NCBI RefSeq assembly: GCF_034555935.1
Contig: NZ_JAYDCJ010000003.1
Coordinates: 1,922,001 to 1,986,000, forward strand
Direction: 5' to 3'
From: Marinobacter qingdaonensis
Lineage (GTDB): Bacteria > Pseudomonadota > Gammaproteobacteria > Pseudomonadales > Oleiphilaceae
DNA length: 64,000 bases
How positions within the stretch are numbered: the stretch's first letter is position 1; each line of letters begins with the position of its first letter. This document shows positions 44,263 to 53,739 of the stretch, one piece after another. The position numbers and the translations under genes are program-made. A model generated the notes under the pieces. The model ran no database searches and had not been told where the DNA came from. It worked only from the letters and a program-made list of their open reading frames with translations.

Positions 44263-45315
44263 ATGACCGAGCCGAAGATTACGATTGCTGGACGTGACAT
44301 CTCACGATTACACGCGCCCTACATCATTGCGGAACTCTCGGCAAACCACAACGGGCGGCTGGAGACGGCTCTCAGGATTATGGAAGAGGCGAAAAAGGCC
44401 GGGGCGGACGCAGTAAAGCTGCAGACTTATCGCCCTGACACCATCACTCTGGATTCGGACGCCGAAGATTTCAGAATTAAAGGCGGCTTGTGGGACGGCC
44501 GGACCCTGTACGAGTTGTATGAGGAGGCCCACATGCCCTGGGAGTGGCACAAGCCTCTGTTTGAGCATGCACGTAAGCTGGATATTCCTGTTTTCAGTTC
44601 TCCGTTCGATACAACGGCGGTGGATCTGCTCGAGGACCTGAATGCTCCGGCCTATAAGATTGCTTCCTTTGAGGCCGTAGATCTGCCCTTGATCCGTTAC
44701 GTAGCGGCCACAGGCAAACCGATGATCATCTCAACCGGTATGGCAGATGCCGACGAAATTCGGGAAGCCATCGCGGCGGCCCACGAAGGCGGCTGCAAGC
44801 AGTTGGCCGTTCTGCATTGCGTGAGCGGTTACCCGGCGCCGGCCGAGGACTATAATCTGCGGACCATCCCGGACATGTTCTCTCGTTTTGGCTTGGTGAC
44901 CGGTTTGTCGGACCATACCCTGGATAACACGACCGCCATTGCCAGCGTCGTCCTCGGCGCTTCGATTATCGAAAAACACTTCACCCTGGATCGTAATGGC
45001 GGCGGGCCAGATGACAGCTTTTCCCTGGAGCCGGACGACCTGGCCGCACTGTGTCGCGACAGCAAGACGGCCTGGAGGGCCCTGGGGCAGGTGGATTATG
45101 GCAGGAAGTCGAGTGAGCAGGGCAACGCCCAGTTCCGTCGCTCCCTCTATTTTGTGAAGGACCTGAAGGCCGGTGATATCATTACGCCGGACGCAGTCCG
45201 CAGTGTAAGACCCGGCTTCGGTGTGGCTCCGAAATTCTATGACCAAGTCGTCGGTAAATCTGTGAAGGTAGAAGTAAGCAAAAACACGCCTGTGTCCTTC
45301 GACGTAATGGCTTGA
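44263..45315 (+). CDS. pseI: Pseudaminic acid synthase PseI
   Basis: A 350-residue NeuB-family synthase. N-terminal IIAELSANHNGRLETAL and KLQTYRPDT belong to the TIM barrel that condenses the hexose with phosphoenolpyruvate. GLSDHTLDNTTAI and IIEKHFTLDRNGGGPDDSFS follow. The C-terminal 60 residues are the SAF/antifreeze-like domain (RSLYFVKDLKAGDIIT). It completes pseudaminic acid synthesis before activation by PseF. The ATG at 44263 lies 11 bases after the pseH stop. Confidence 0.95.
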   Translation: MTEPKITIAGRDISRLHAPYIIAELSANHNGRLETALRIMEEAKKAGADAVKLQTYRPDTITLDSDAEDFRIKGGLWDGRTLYELYEEAHMPWEWHKPLFEHARKLDIPVFSSPFDTTAVDLLEDLNAPAYKIASFEAVDLPLIRYVAATGKPMIISTGMADADEIREAIAAAHEGGCKQLAVLHCVSGYPAPAEDYNLRTIPDMFSRFGLVTGLSDHTLDNTTAIASVVLGASIIEKHFTLDRNGGGPDDSFSLEPDDLAALCRDSKTAWRALGQVDYGRKSSEQGNAQFRRSLYFVKDLKAGDIITPDAVRSVRPGFGVAPKFYDQVVGKSVKVEVSKNTPVSFDVMA

Positions 45316-45338
45316 TAACCAAAGGAATGGATGGCTCC

Positions 45339-45902
45339 GTGTCGCTAGGAATCAGACTGCTGGATGTTGTTTTTGCGGTGATAGGGTTGGTTGTGTCACT
45401 GCCCCTGCTAGTGGTGTTGCTGCTTCTGGGCTATTTTGACACCGGCTCACCACTGTTTCGGCAAGAGCGAGTGGGGCAGTCGGGAAAGCCTTTTACCCTG
45501 GTCAAGTTCCGAACCATGAGGCCGGAGACGGCGTCTTTGGCGTCTCATTTGGTTGCACCGTCATCGGTGACGCCGCTTGGAAGGTTTCTGAGAAAAACGA
45601 AGCTGGATGAGTTGCCTCAGCTCTGGAATGTGCTCAAGGGCGAGATGAGCCTCGTTGGCCCAAGGCCCTGTCTGTTCAATCAACAGGAGTTGATTGAAGC
45701 CCGAAAGCAACACGGGGTGTTTGATGTTCGTCCGGGTATTACGGGGCTGGGCCAGGTTGAGGGCATTGATATGTCGACTCCCGAGCTTCTGGCGGGAAAG
45801 GATGCCGAGATGATGAGGGATCTGTCTCTCTTTCGATATTTTCATTACATCATTGTGACTGTTCTGGGGCGTGGCTCTGGAGATAGAGTTAGAAGTCATT
45901 AA
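45339..45902 (+). CDS. PglC-type monotopic phosphoglycosyltransferase
   Basis: A small phosphoglycosyltransferase of about 187 residues. One N-terminal hydrophobic re-entrant helix (LLDVVFAVIGLVVSLPLLVV) is followed by PLFRQERVGQSGKPFTLVKF and LDELPQLWNVLKGEMSLVGP, the PglC/WbaP core with the catalytic D-E pair. It starts a lipid-linked glycan by loading a sugar-1-phosphate, often a diNAc-bacillosamine- or QuiNAc-type sugar, onto undecaprenyl phosphate. Starts at TTG 45312, ATG 45327 and GTG 45339 are all in frame; GTG 45339 follows AAAGGA at a plausible distance. No PglD or PglE partner is adjacent. Confidence 0.85.
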   Translation: MSLGIRLLDVVFAVIGLVVSLPLLVVLLLLGYFDTGSPLFRQERVGQSGKPFTLVKFRTMRPETASLASHLVAPSSVTPLGRFLRKTKLDELPQLWNVLKGEMSLVGPRPCLFNQQELIEARKQHGVFDVRPGITGLGQVEGIDMSTPELLAGKDAEMMRDLSLFRYFHYIIVTVLGRGSGDRVRSH

Positions 45903-45925
45903 GGAAAACTCAGGGTAGGGATTTC

Positions 45926-47899
45926 GTGATCAAAGAAAAGGTCAATTCGTTAAAGGTGATGCTCTTTGAGTTGCCCCGGCCAAAGAAGCGAGCCATTTCT
46001 GTATTTGCGGATTGCATCTTTATCCTCGCATCCCTGTGGGCGGCGTTCGCTTTGCGGTTTGAGGATCCTCTGTGGGCACCTTCGGCGGGTCAGCTAGGGG
46101 CGTTCTTTTGCACGGCAGGGGCGACCATTATTGCTTTTGTCCGTCTTGGCTTGTACCGCGCGGTTATTCGATACATCAGTGAGAAAGCGCTGATCGTCAT
46201 TTTTGCGGGTGTGGTCATCTCGGCGATTTCCCTGATCATATCCGGTTTTCTGATTCAAGTGGTCGTGCCGCGCTCTGTACCGGTTATCTACGGTGCCTTC
46301 GTCTTTACGCTTGTGGCCGGTACCCGATTCGGGTTTCGAGCCCTCATCAACAGGCCTCGGGAAAAGGCGAAAGGGCGGGTTTTGATCGTTGGCACCGGCC
46401 CTACCGCGCTCCAGCTCTCCTCTGCCTTGACCCAGGGCACCGAATACCGGCCCATGGGCTATGTGTCTCTCGACAAGAACAGCCATAAATCAATGATCGC
46501 CGGGATGCAGGTCTACGGGCTGGCGCACATCAAAAAGGCTGTGCGTGAGCAGGGCATACAGAGGATCTTTCTGGCGTTGGAGCAGGACGGCGCCGTTGAA
46601 CGTCGAGACCTGATTCGTCGCCTTGAGGATCTGGCCGTACCCGTTCAGACCGCGCCCTCCATGTCTGAGTTGGTCGCAGGCCAGGCAAGAATCAATGATA
46701 TCCGAGACTTGGACGTGGAGGATCTCTTGGGGCGCGATCCGGTGAGGCCGGATACAGCCCTGCTCGCAGAGAATCTGCGGGGTAAATCGGTTCTGGTGAC
46801 CGGCGCTGGCGGTTCTATTGGGTCTGAGTTGTGCCGGCAGATCATTCGCTACCGGCCGCGCCTGCTGGTGCTGTTCGAGCAGTCTGAGTTTTCCCTTTAC
46901 GCGATTGAGCGGGAGCTTGAGTCCGTCAATCACGTTGAGGGGCTTGATGTTAAAATTTATCCTTTGATGGGGAGTGTGTGCCATCGTCGACGGTGTGCCG
47001 CGGTGATGCGCGCATTTGGCGTTCAAGTGGTCTACCACGCTGCCGCTTACAAGCATGTGCCTCTGGTCGAGCACAACGTGATCGAAGGGGTTCAGAACAA
47101 TGTTTTCGGAACCTGGCATGCCGCTGAAGCGGCTATTGAGGCGGGAGCCGAGCGTTTTGTGCTTGTTTCGACAGATAAGGCGGTTCGCCCGACCAACGTT
47201 ATGGGGGCGTCCAAGCGTTTGGCGGAGCTCATCTTACAGGGGCTTTCCGAGCGGCAGAGCAAGACCATTTTTTCCATGGTCCGTTTTGGCAACGTCCTGG
47301 GCTCCTCTGGCTCGGTGGTCCCCCTCTTTCGTGACCAGATCCGGGATGGTGGGCCGGTAACAGTCACGCACCCGGACATCATCCGGTATTTCATGACGAT
47401 TCCTGAGGCCAGCCAATTGGTGTTGCAGGCAGGAGCCATGGGGGATGGGGGAGAGGTCTTTGTTCTTGATATGGGCAAGCCCGTTAAAATCGCCGATCTC
47501 GCGAGAAAGATGATTCGCCTTATGGGCCTGACTGAGCGTACCTCGGATGAGCCTGATGGTGACATTTCCGTTGTCTACACCGGGTTGCGTCCCGGTGAGA
47601 AACTTTATGAAGAGCTTCTTGTTGGTGATGACCCGCAAGGCACAGCCCATCCCCGAATCATGATGGCCAGGGAACTTTCCCTCAAATGGTCGGAGGTGGA
47701 GCAACTGCTGGACAGGCTGAATTCAGCCAGTCGCGCCTTTGATTGTTCAGCCATCATCGACATCCTGCGAGATGCCCCCATCGGTTACGCTCAGGATCAG
47801 ACCCTGGAGGATTTCGTTTGGTGCAATTCCGACAAACAGTTAGGTGCTGAAGTTTCCGAAAAAGCCGGAAATAAGGTCAGTATTTTGTACGGACAGTAA
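45926..47899 (+). CDS. Membrane-anchored UDP-sugar 4,6-dehydratase (WbpM/PglF/CapD family)
   Basis: A 657-residue protein with four N-terminal membrane segments (residues about 25-140) and two Rossmann regions. VLIVGTGPTALQLSSAL precedes the catalytic SDR domain, which begins VLVTGAGGSIGSELCRQI near residue 290 and includes YHAAAYKHVPLVEHNV. The catalytic triad region reads STDKAVRPTNVMGASKR, with Met replacing Tyr as in WbpM and PglF. It converts UDP-GlcNAc to a 4-keto-6-deoxy sugar, the precursor of QuiNAc, FucNAc or bacillosamine. It probably supplies the neighbouring PglC-like enzyme. Confidence 0.92.
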   Translation: MIKEKVNSLKVMLFELPRPKKRAISVFADCIFILASLWAAFALRFEDPLWAPSAGQLGAFFCTAGATIIAFVRLGLYRAVIRYISEKALIVIFAGVVISAISLIISGFLIQVVVPRSVPVIYGAFVFTLVAGTRFGFRALINRPREKAKGRVLIVGTGPTALQLSSALTQGTEYRPMGYVSLDKNSHKSMIAGMQVYGLAHIKKAVREQGIQRIFLALEQDGAVERRDLIRRLEDLAVPVQTAPSMSELVAGQARINDIRDLDVEDLLGRDPVRPDTALLAENLRGKSVLVTGAGGSIGSELCRQIIRYRPRLLVLFEQSEFSLYAIERELESVNHVEGLDVKIYPLMGSVCHRRRCAAVMRAFGVQVVYHAAAYKHVPLVEHNVIEGVQNNVFGTWHAAEAAIEAGAERFVLVSTDKAVRPTNVMGASKRLAELILQGLSERQSKTIFSMVRFGNVLGSSGSVVPLFRDQIRDGGPVTVTHPDIIRYFMTIPEASQLVLQAGAMGDGGEVFVLDMGKPVKIADLARKMIRLMGLTERTSDEPDGDISVVYTGLRPGEKLYEELLVGDDPQGTAHPRIMMARELSLKWSEVEQLLDRLNSASRAFDCSAIIDILRDAPIGYAQDQTLEDFVWCNSDKQLGAEVSEKAGNKVSILYGQ

Positions 47900-48007
47900 C
47901 TAACTCCCCGAAGATCCCTACATTCCATTCTGTTACACTCCGCGCCGTGTTCCGAATGAGAATGCTTTCCTGAATTCCCTGCATTTTGCCGCTAGTTGGA
48001 GAAATTG

Positions 48008-49141
48008 ATGAGAACGCTTTGCGTTTTTGGCACTCGCCCAGAAGCGATTAAAATGGCCCCTTTGGTGAAGGTGTTGGGCCAAGACGATCGTTTTGAGTCA
48101 AGGGTCTGTGTCACGGGCCAGCACAGGGAAATGCTGGATCAGGTGTTGCGGCTGTTTTCGATTCGCCCAGACCACGACCTCAACTTAATGAGGCAGGGGC
48201 AGGACCTTACCGACCTCACCTGCGCGATACTCCAGGGCATGAGAGAGGTACTTGCCTACGAAAAGCCAGATATGGTTCTGGTTCACGGTGATACTGCAAC
48301 CACCCTGGCGACGTCTCTCGCCGCTTATTACCTGCAAATTCCCGTAGCGCACGTCGAGGCAGGTCTTCGGACCGGCAATCTGTATTCTCCCTGGCCTGAA
48401 GAAGCCAACCGGAAATTGACCGGAAGTCTGGCGCAAATTCATTTCGCGCCAACGGATCGCTCGAAGCAGAATCTAATGACTGAGGGCGTGCCTGAGTCAG
48501 CCATTCATGTCACCGGTAACACGGTGATTGATGCGCTCTTGGATGTTGTGGCCAGGCTGGATCAAGACCAGGCGCTGCGGAAGAGGTGTGCGGCTGAATT
48601 TCCATTCTTGCGCCAAGATAAGCGTTTGGTCCTGATTACCGGGCACCGGAGAGAGAGTTTCGGCGGAGGGTTTGAACGGATTTGCGAGGCGGTCGCCAAG
48701 CTTGCGAGCGCCCATCAGAATGTCGATTTTGTTTATCCCGTTCATCTCAACCCAAACGTTAAGGAGCCGGTTCACCGATTGCTTGGAAGTTTGCAGAATG
48801 TTCATTTAATTGAGCCGAAGGATTATTTGCCCTTCGTTTACTTGATGAACCGGTCTGCAGTCGTGCTGACGGATTCCGGGGGTATTCAGGAAGAAGCGCC
48901 TTCCCTGGGTAAGCCGGTACTCGTAATGCGAGACACCACTGAACGGCCCGAAGCCGTTCAGGCAGGCACTGTTCGGCTGGTTGGCACCGAGGTAGAACCT
49001 ATCGTTCGAGAGATGACTCGCCTGCTGACAGACGATGCCGCCTACCGAGAAATGAGTTTTGCTCATAACCCGTACGGCGATGGGAAGGCCTGTGAACGCA
49101 TTGCGGATGGTTTGAAACAATTTCTAAGGGTCAATAAATGA
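48008..49141 (+). CDS. wecB: UDP-N-acetylglucosamine 2-epimerase WecB
   Basis: A 377-residue non-hydrolysing 2-epimerase. [15 protein letters not shown] at the N terminus, [35 protein letters not shown] and [20 protein letters not shown] are all family signatures. It makes UDP-ManNAc from UDP-GlcNAc. The ATG at 48008 follows GGAGAA by 4 bases. The stop overlaps the wecC start (ATGA), as expected for a two-enzyme UDP-ManNAcA pathway. Confidence 0.95.
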   Translation: MRTLCVFGTRPEAIKMAPLVKVLGQDDRFESRVCVTGQHREMLDQVLRLFSIRPDHDLNLMRQGQDLTDLTCAILQGMREVLAYEKPDMVLVHGDTATTLATSLAAYYLQIPVAHVEAGLRTGNLYSPWPEEANRKLTGSLAQIHFAPTDRSKQNLMTEGVPESAIHVTGNTVIDALLDVVARLDQDQALRKRCAAEFPFLRQDKRLVLITGHRRESFGGGFERICEAVAKLASAHQNVDFVYPVHLNPNVKEPVHRLLGSLQNVHLIEPKDYLPFVYLMNRSAVVLTDSGGIQEEAPSLGKPVLVMRDTTERPEAVQAGTVRLVGTEVEPIVREMTRLLTDDAAYREMSFAHNPYGDGKACERIADGLKQFLRVNK

Positions 49142-50418
49142 GTTTTGACACGATTGCGGTCGTTGGGCTTGGATACATCGGGCTGCCCACCGCAGCAGTT
49201 TTCGCATCTCGAAAGAAGTGGGTTGTTGGGGTGGATATTAACCCTGACACGGTGAACCTGATTAATCGCGGCGAGGTGCACATCGTTGAGCCGGATTTGG
49301 ACATGCTTGTGCATGCTGCGGTCACCGAGGGATACCTGCGCGCAACGTGTGAACCCGAGGCGGCCGATGCGTTCCTCATTGCAGTGCCGACACCCTTCAA
49401 GGATGGGAACGAACCTGACCTAGCCTTCATTGAAGCTGCCAGTCGAGCCATTGCCCCAAGGTTGAAGCCGGGCAACCTGGTGGTTTTGGAGTCGACGTCC
49501 CCAGTGGGAGCAACAGAGCAGATGGCTGCGTGGCTCGCCGAGGAACGCCCCGATCTCACTTTCCCTCAGTCTGCGGGTGAAGAATCAGATGTCCGGATTG
49601 CACACTGTCCCGAGCGCGTGTTGCCCGGACACGTTCTGCGTGAGCTTGTCCACAATGATCGGGTAATCGGTGGCATGACGCCTCGCTGCTCCCGAGCGGC
49701 TGTGGATCTGTACCAGACCTTTGTTGAGGGTGAGTGTGTGGTCACGACCGCGCGCACAGCGGAAATGTGTAAGCTGACCGAGAACAGTTTCCGGGATCTG
49801 AACATTGCCTTCGCAAATGAGCTCTCCATCATCTGCGATAAACAGGGCATTGATGTTTGGGAACTTATACGCCTGGCTAATCGCCACCCCCGTGTAAACA
49901 TTCTGCAACCCGGCCCAGGGGTCGGAGGCCACTGCATTGCCGTTGACCCTTGGTTTATTGTCAGTCAGACGCCGGATGAGGCACGGCTGATTCGAACTGC
50001 CCGAGAGGTCAATGATGGTAAACCTCGTTGGGTTGTTGAAAAGGTAAAAAGTTTGGTTGAGGAGTTGGTTGCTAAGGAGTGTAAGGCTCGCAAGAAAATC
50101 CGCATAGCGTTTTTGGGCTTGGCATTCAAAGCCAATATTGATGATCTGCGGGAGAGTCCAGCGTTGGCTATCACATTGAGCACTGCCGAGGAGTTTCCGG
50201 GCCAGGTGGTGGCGGTTGAACCGCATATCGATCAGCAGCCAAAGCCCCTTTTAGAGGCAAACATTCCCTTAGTTTCATTGCATGAAGCAATGCAAGCAGA
50301 CATCGTGGTGTTGTTGGTCGATCACAAGGATTGGCTTAACCTGCCCCTCGATGTTGGAAATTGTCAGCGACTTTTGGACACAAGAGGCGTTATTACCTCG
50401 GTCTCCGCGAACGATTAA
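49138..50418 (+). CDS. wecC: UDP-N-acetyl-D-mannosamine dehydrogenase WecC
   Basis: A 426-residue UDP-glucose/GDP-mannose dehydrogenase-family protein. It has [18 protein letters not shown] (NAD-binding), [13 protein letters not shown], and the catalytic Cys in [13 protein letters not shown]. It oxidises UDP-ManNAc to UDP-ManNAcA. It is coupled to wecB. The pair indicates that ManNAcA or a derivative is present in one of the glycans made here. Confidence 0.95.
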   Translation: MSFDTIAVVGLGYIGLPTAAVFASRKKWVVGVDINPDTVNLINRGEVHIVEPDLDMLVHAAVTEGYLRATCEPEAADAFLIAVPTPFKDGNEPDLAFIEAASRAIAPRLKPGNLVVLESTSPVGATEQMAAWLAEERPDLTFPQSAGEESDVRIAHCPERVLPGHVLRELVHNDRVIGGMTPRCSRAAVDLYQTFVEGECVVTTARTAEMCKLTENSFRDLNIAFANELSIICDKQGIDVWELIRLANRHPRVNILQPGPGVGGHCIAVDPWFIVSQTPDEARLIRTAREVNDGKPRWVVEKVKSLVEELVAKECKARKKIRIAFLGLAFKANIDDLRESPALAITLSTAEEFPGQVVAVEPHIDQQPKPLLEANIPLVSLHEAMQADIVVLLVDHKDWLNLPLDVGNCQRLLDTRGVITSVSAND

Positions 50419-50518
50419 TTGCATGAAAATGGTTCGCCTTATATGGAATGGCTCAAGGTATTCAATCTATCGCCTTTTATACAGTACCAAAAGAGCTTAA
50501 CTAGAAATCCGAAATGTA

Positions 50519-51667
50519 GTGGCTGATATTATGAATCCAGTGACTCCTGATAATTCAGATTCTTTTGACTTGTTGCTCACAACTTTCCCTAAGAATGGGA
50601 CGAGAAACGTTGGTGACCACCTTATAACCGAGTCTGCTCTGAAACTCGTTCGGCATCGGGTTCCAAACTACAGGCCCGTGATTGTCTTCCGAGAGGAACC
50701 TTTGGAGCAGTTTGACAAGTCGAGTGTCAGGACGATTTTAGCGCCAGGCTTTACCGTAAGCGATGAAACTTATCCTAATAAATTTAAGCTCTATGAAAAT
50801 CTTGAAGGAGTTCTTGAAAAAATATTTCCAGTAGGATGTTCTTTCCAACATTGGATACCATCATACAAAACCTATGAGGAATATTGTTACAGCAACGAAA
50901 CATTATCATTGTTGAAAAGTCTCTCTAAAAACGATGGTGCTATTCCATGCCGTGACGAGCTAATCGTAAAAATGCTTGATAACTGGGGTATTTCTTCTAG
51001 TTATATAGGTGATCTAGCATTATACGATCCGGATGTTATTGGTAAGAAATTTACTCGCTCTAAAAAAATTGAATCAGTTGCTTTTTCGATCCAACACAAG
51101 CCGAAGTTTTTCAAACAATCGATGTCGATTTTGAGCTTGACCAAGAAAGCCTTTCCTGACGCACAGCTATATGTAGTACACCATAGCACCCCTAGTAAAA
51201 ATTCGATCGAAGTCGCTGAATACGCAAAGAGTATTGGTTATATCGAAAAAGACCTGTCAGGTGAAATTGAAAAGCTCGACTTTTATGACGACGTAGATCT
51301 TCATGTCGGTTATCGCCTTCACGGGCATATCTCGTTCCTGAGGCGAAGAAAGCCGAGTGTATTGATTGTTGAAGATGCAAGATCATTTGGTATATCGAAA
51401 ACTGGTCCTTTGTCTTTGGGGGCGTTTTCTGCTGTGGATGATGACGGAACTACTTGGAGCAGGGCTGTTGCAAGGCAGGTTTTCGATTTTCTGCGATCCC
51501 AATCATATGATGGTTTCAAAGACTACCGGGATGTCTTTAAATACATTGACGATTGTTATTGGGATTTGGTTAGACCATATTTTGATCGATTTTCAGCTAA
51601 GCTAGGCTGGTCGCAGTCCCGTTTAGGTTTGGTAAAGGAGAAGTTTTTTCGGAGGGTTTTTCTTTGA
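50519..51667 (+). CDS. Polysaccharide pyruvyltransferase-family protein (second copy)
   Basis: A 382-residue protein. LLTTFPKNGTRNVGDHLITE and DLHVGYRLHGHISFLRRR are the family's N- and C-terminal signatures, both shared with the paralogue at 12644-13744. A middle segment GAIPCRDELIVKMLDNWGI matches the paralogue's ITTRGVLTQEFFHIHGL region. The gene is AT-rich. The start is GTG 50519 or ATG 50531; neither has a good ribosome-binding site. It is followed by a 485-base gap, then the GT-D and GT-B-like genes. Confidence 0.8.
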   Translation: MADIMNPVTPDNSDSFDLLLTTFPKNGTRNVGDHLITESALKLVRHRVPNYRPVIVFREEPLEQFDKSSVRTILAPGFTVSDETYPNKFKLYENLEGVLEKIFPVGCSFQHWIPSYKTYEEYCYSNETLSLLKSLSKNDGAIPCRDELIVKMLDNWGISSSYIGDLALYDPDVIGKKFTRSKKIESVAFSIQHKPKFFKQSMSILSLTKKAFPDAQLYVVHHSTPSKNSIEVAEYAKSIGYIEKDLSGEIEKLDFYDDVDLHVGYRLHGHISFLRRRKPSVLIVEDARSFGISKTGPLSLGAFSAVDDDGTTWSRAVARQVFDFLRSQSYDGFKDYRDVFKYIDDCYWDLVRPYFDRFSAKLGWSQSRLGLVKEKFFRRVFL

Positions 51668-52152
51668 GGTCCTTGTCTAAAGTTCGCGCTGAACTAAAAA
51701 TTAGGATTGCTGAAAGCAACTTGGCGTTTTCTAAAAAGGTTCGCGTTTAGTGATTTTTTTGGAATCAGGTCTTGACTCAAAAAATGAAAAAAGTTTTGGC
51801 TTTTTGTTAACCCCGTGAAGGGAATGGCATCGCCAAATTCTTCAATTATAGGAAAGGACTCCGATAAAGTAATCTCGGAAGATGTGGGATTCAAGTAAAA
51901 TTAAGTAACTTGATGTCCTCAGTCAATGTAACGGCTGATTAAATCGATAATGTTATTGATCTATTTTTGTGTTTAGACTGAACCTAAAAAGTGCACAAAG
52001 CGCATGCGCAATGATTGCTTCGCTAATAGTTTTCAAGAAATTTTTTGAAAAAGCAGAGGCCTGTAGGTCAGCAACGCCTGCCCTCGGCAGATTTACGATA
52101 ATTTCTATTTTTGGTTTAAAGAAAGAGTGAGTTGATTAGGGTGGAGGTCAAC
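51668..52152. other. AT-rich 485-base gap without a convincing gene
   Basis: No open frame here has coding character. A 25-codon frame from 51674 (LSKVRAELKIRIAESNL) could be the remnant of a longer protein. TTTTTTGGAA and AAAAAATGAAAAAAG tracts and several short repeats are present, but I see no transposase fragment and no terminator. Confidence 0.4.
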
Positions 52153-53739
52153 GTGAATCGTGGGAGCCCACTAAGGCAAGCGAAAATAGCTTTGAAAAAG
52201 GCTATTGTGAATGCTGTCATACGTTTTCTGCCCGGTTTGGTCAGAAATGTAGTTGCACGAAGCAAAGCTGCACAGGATGATGTTCGGATACTTACCCATG
52301 CGATCACGTTTTCTCGCGACCCGGTATTGTCCTTGAATTTTTACTCCGGTGATGGATGCTTCGCCAAATCGGTAATTTGGCGAAGTTTGGTAAAACTGGA
52401 GGAGACAGAACCACGTGTTTTCGGGCTGCTCATAGAAAATAGATCCTCCGTTCACTCTGATGAGCTTCGCCTGAAGCTTGAGTTGAAACATGTGCTCCGG
52501 AACGAGTCGATCCTCACTAAAGAGTCATTTGATGGATTGTTGCTCCCCTATCTCAAGTTGGTTCGACTGGCCGAGGAGCCTAAAGGGCTCGCCTCCATGT
52601 TCGCTACTGTCGTTATTGCGAGAGCACCTGTAGAACGCATTGAGGAGACTCTCGGTCAACTCGGTACGGACACATTGCAATTAACAGAGTTTCAAAAAGT
52701 TAAGTTCTTATCACGATTGGCGAATAATGGGTTCCACGATTCGTTTATCAGCTGGTCGAAGGAACTTAATTCCGGAATGACTCAGGCCGGTAAGTTAAAG
52801 GTGTCTTTAATGCGAGCGCATTTGTTTGGCCGCGATAGCGATAGCTTTCGCGTTCTTGAGGAGCAGTTCGCGAACCTTGGTTTCGATATCTCGCGCCAAT
52901 ACACCCAGGGCGTAAGGCCCTTGTACGACCGAATTCCAGTTGATAAGAATTACTTGGCCGCAAAATTCGATAGAGAGCGTTTAGACTCGTTGCGGGATTT
53001 CATTCTAGATTCTGTCGCTGCAGGAAACGCCTTGTCCTACATCCGAGTGGGTGATGGCGAATGTTATGGTATGGCAGACGATGCGTTGGTAGATGAAAAA
53101 GGTATTACTCGTCAGGAAATTCATTGGTGGGGGGAGCAACTAGAGGATCATCAGCGCTTGGAGCTTCAGGCCCAATTTAAAAGCTCGCTTGAGAGTGCCG
53201 ATATATTGGGTGTACCTACGGTTCTGCGGTTGATTAAAGATTTTAATCTTGCAAAAACGGATAGCTATCCGCCGAACTCCCTGATTTCGCGCATATTGTG
53301 TGTAATGCAAGGTGTCGGGCCCTACCTAGAGAATCGAATGGTTGTTGAAGACCAAAGTAACCTTTATTTGTTTAACCGGGAATTTGTAAACGATTTATTT
53401 AATAACGCAAAGAAAGTGTGTGTAATTTCGGGTGTCAACTCGAAGCTGGTTTCTGAATTGGCACCCTCAAACAAGAATCTGACGACGATTGAAATCCCCA
53501 CCCACAGGCTATTGCGAGACAAGGATGTCGGTAGCTCGATTGAGGGCATTTTACCTCATGTTTACAAGCGGTATTTAGATGAAATATCTGCCCTATCTGA
53601 ACCAGGGGTGGTTTTTTTGATATCTGCCGGATTTATTGGAAAAATTTTTATAGCGGAAGCGGCAAAAAGAGGTGCGGTAGCTTTGGATGTTGGTCAGTCC
53701 CTGGTCAACTCTGTTAGCGCTGAGGGTTATGCAGTATGA
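52153..53739 (+). CDS. Protein with C-terminal GT-D glycosyltransferase domain
   Basis: A 528-residue protein. Residues about 1-265 are helical, basic at the N terminus, and match no family I recognise. From about residue 285 it has GT-D (DUF1792) features: SYIRVGDGECYGMADDA with the RxGDGE metal-binding motif at 298-303, and near the C terminus PGVVFLISAGFIGKIFIAEA and VALDVGQ. GT-D enzymes are a small fold class that transfers glucose to protein-linked sugars in streptococcal adhesin glycosylation. The start is taken as GTG 52153, which follows TGGAGGT by 5 bases; TTG 52132 is an alternative. It overlaps the next gene (ATGA). Confidence 0.65.
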   Translation: MNRGSPLRQAKIALKKAIVNAVIRFLPGLVRNVVARSKAAQDDVRILTHAITFSRDPVLSLNFYSGDGCFAKSVIWRSLVKLEETEPRVFGLLIENRSSVHSDELRLKLELKHVLRNESILTKESFDGLLLPYLKLVRLAEEPKGLASMFATVVIARAPVERIEETLGQLGTDTLQLTEFQKVKFLSRLANNGFHDSFISWSKELNSGMTQAGKLKVSLMRAHLFGRDSDSFRVLEEQFANLGFDISRQYTQGVRPLYDRIPVDKNYLAAKFDRERLDSLRDFILDSVAAGNALSYIRVGDGECYGMADDALVDEKGITRQEIHWWGEQLEDHQRLELQAQFKSSLESADILGVPTVLRLIKDFNLAKTDSYPPNSLISRILCVMQGVGPYLENRMVVEDQSNLYLFNREFVNDLFNNAKKVCVISGVNSKLVSELAPSNKNLTTIEIPTHRLLRDKDVGSSIEGILPHVYKRYLDEISALSEPGVVFLISAGFIGKIFIAEAAKRGAVALDVGQSLVNSVSAEGYAV

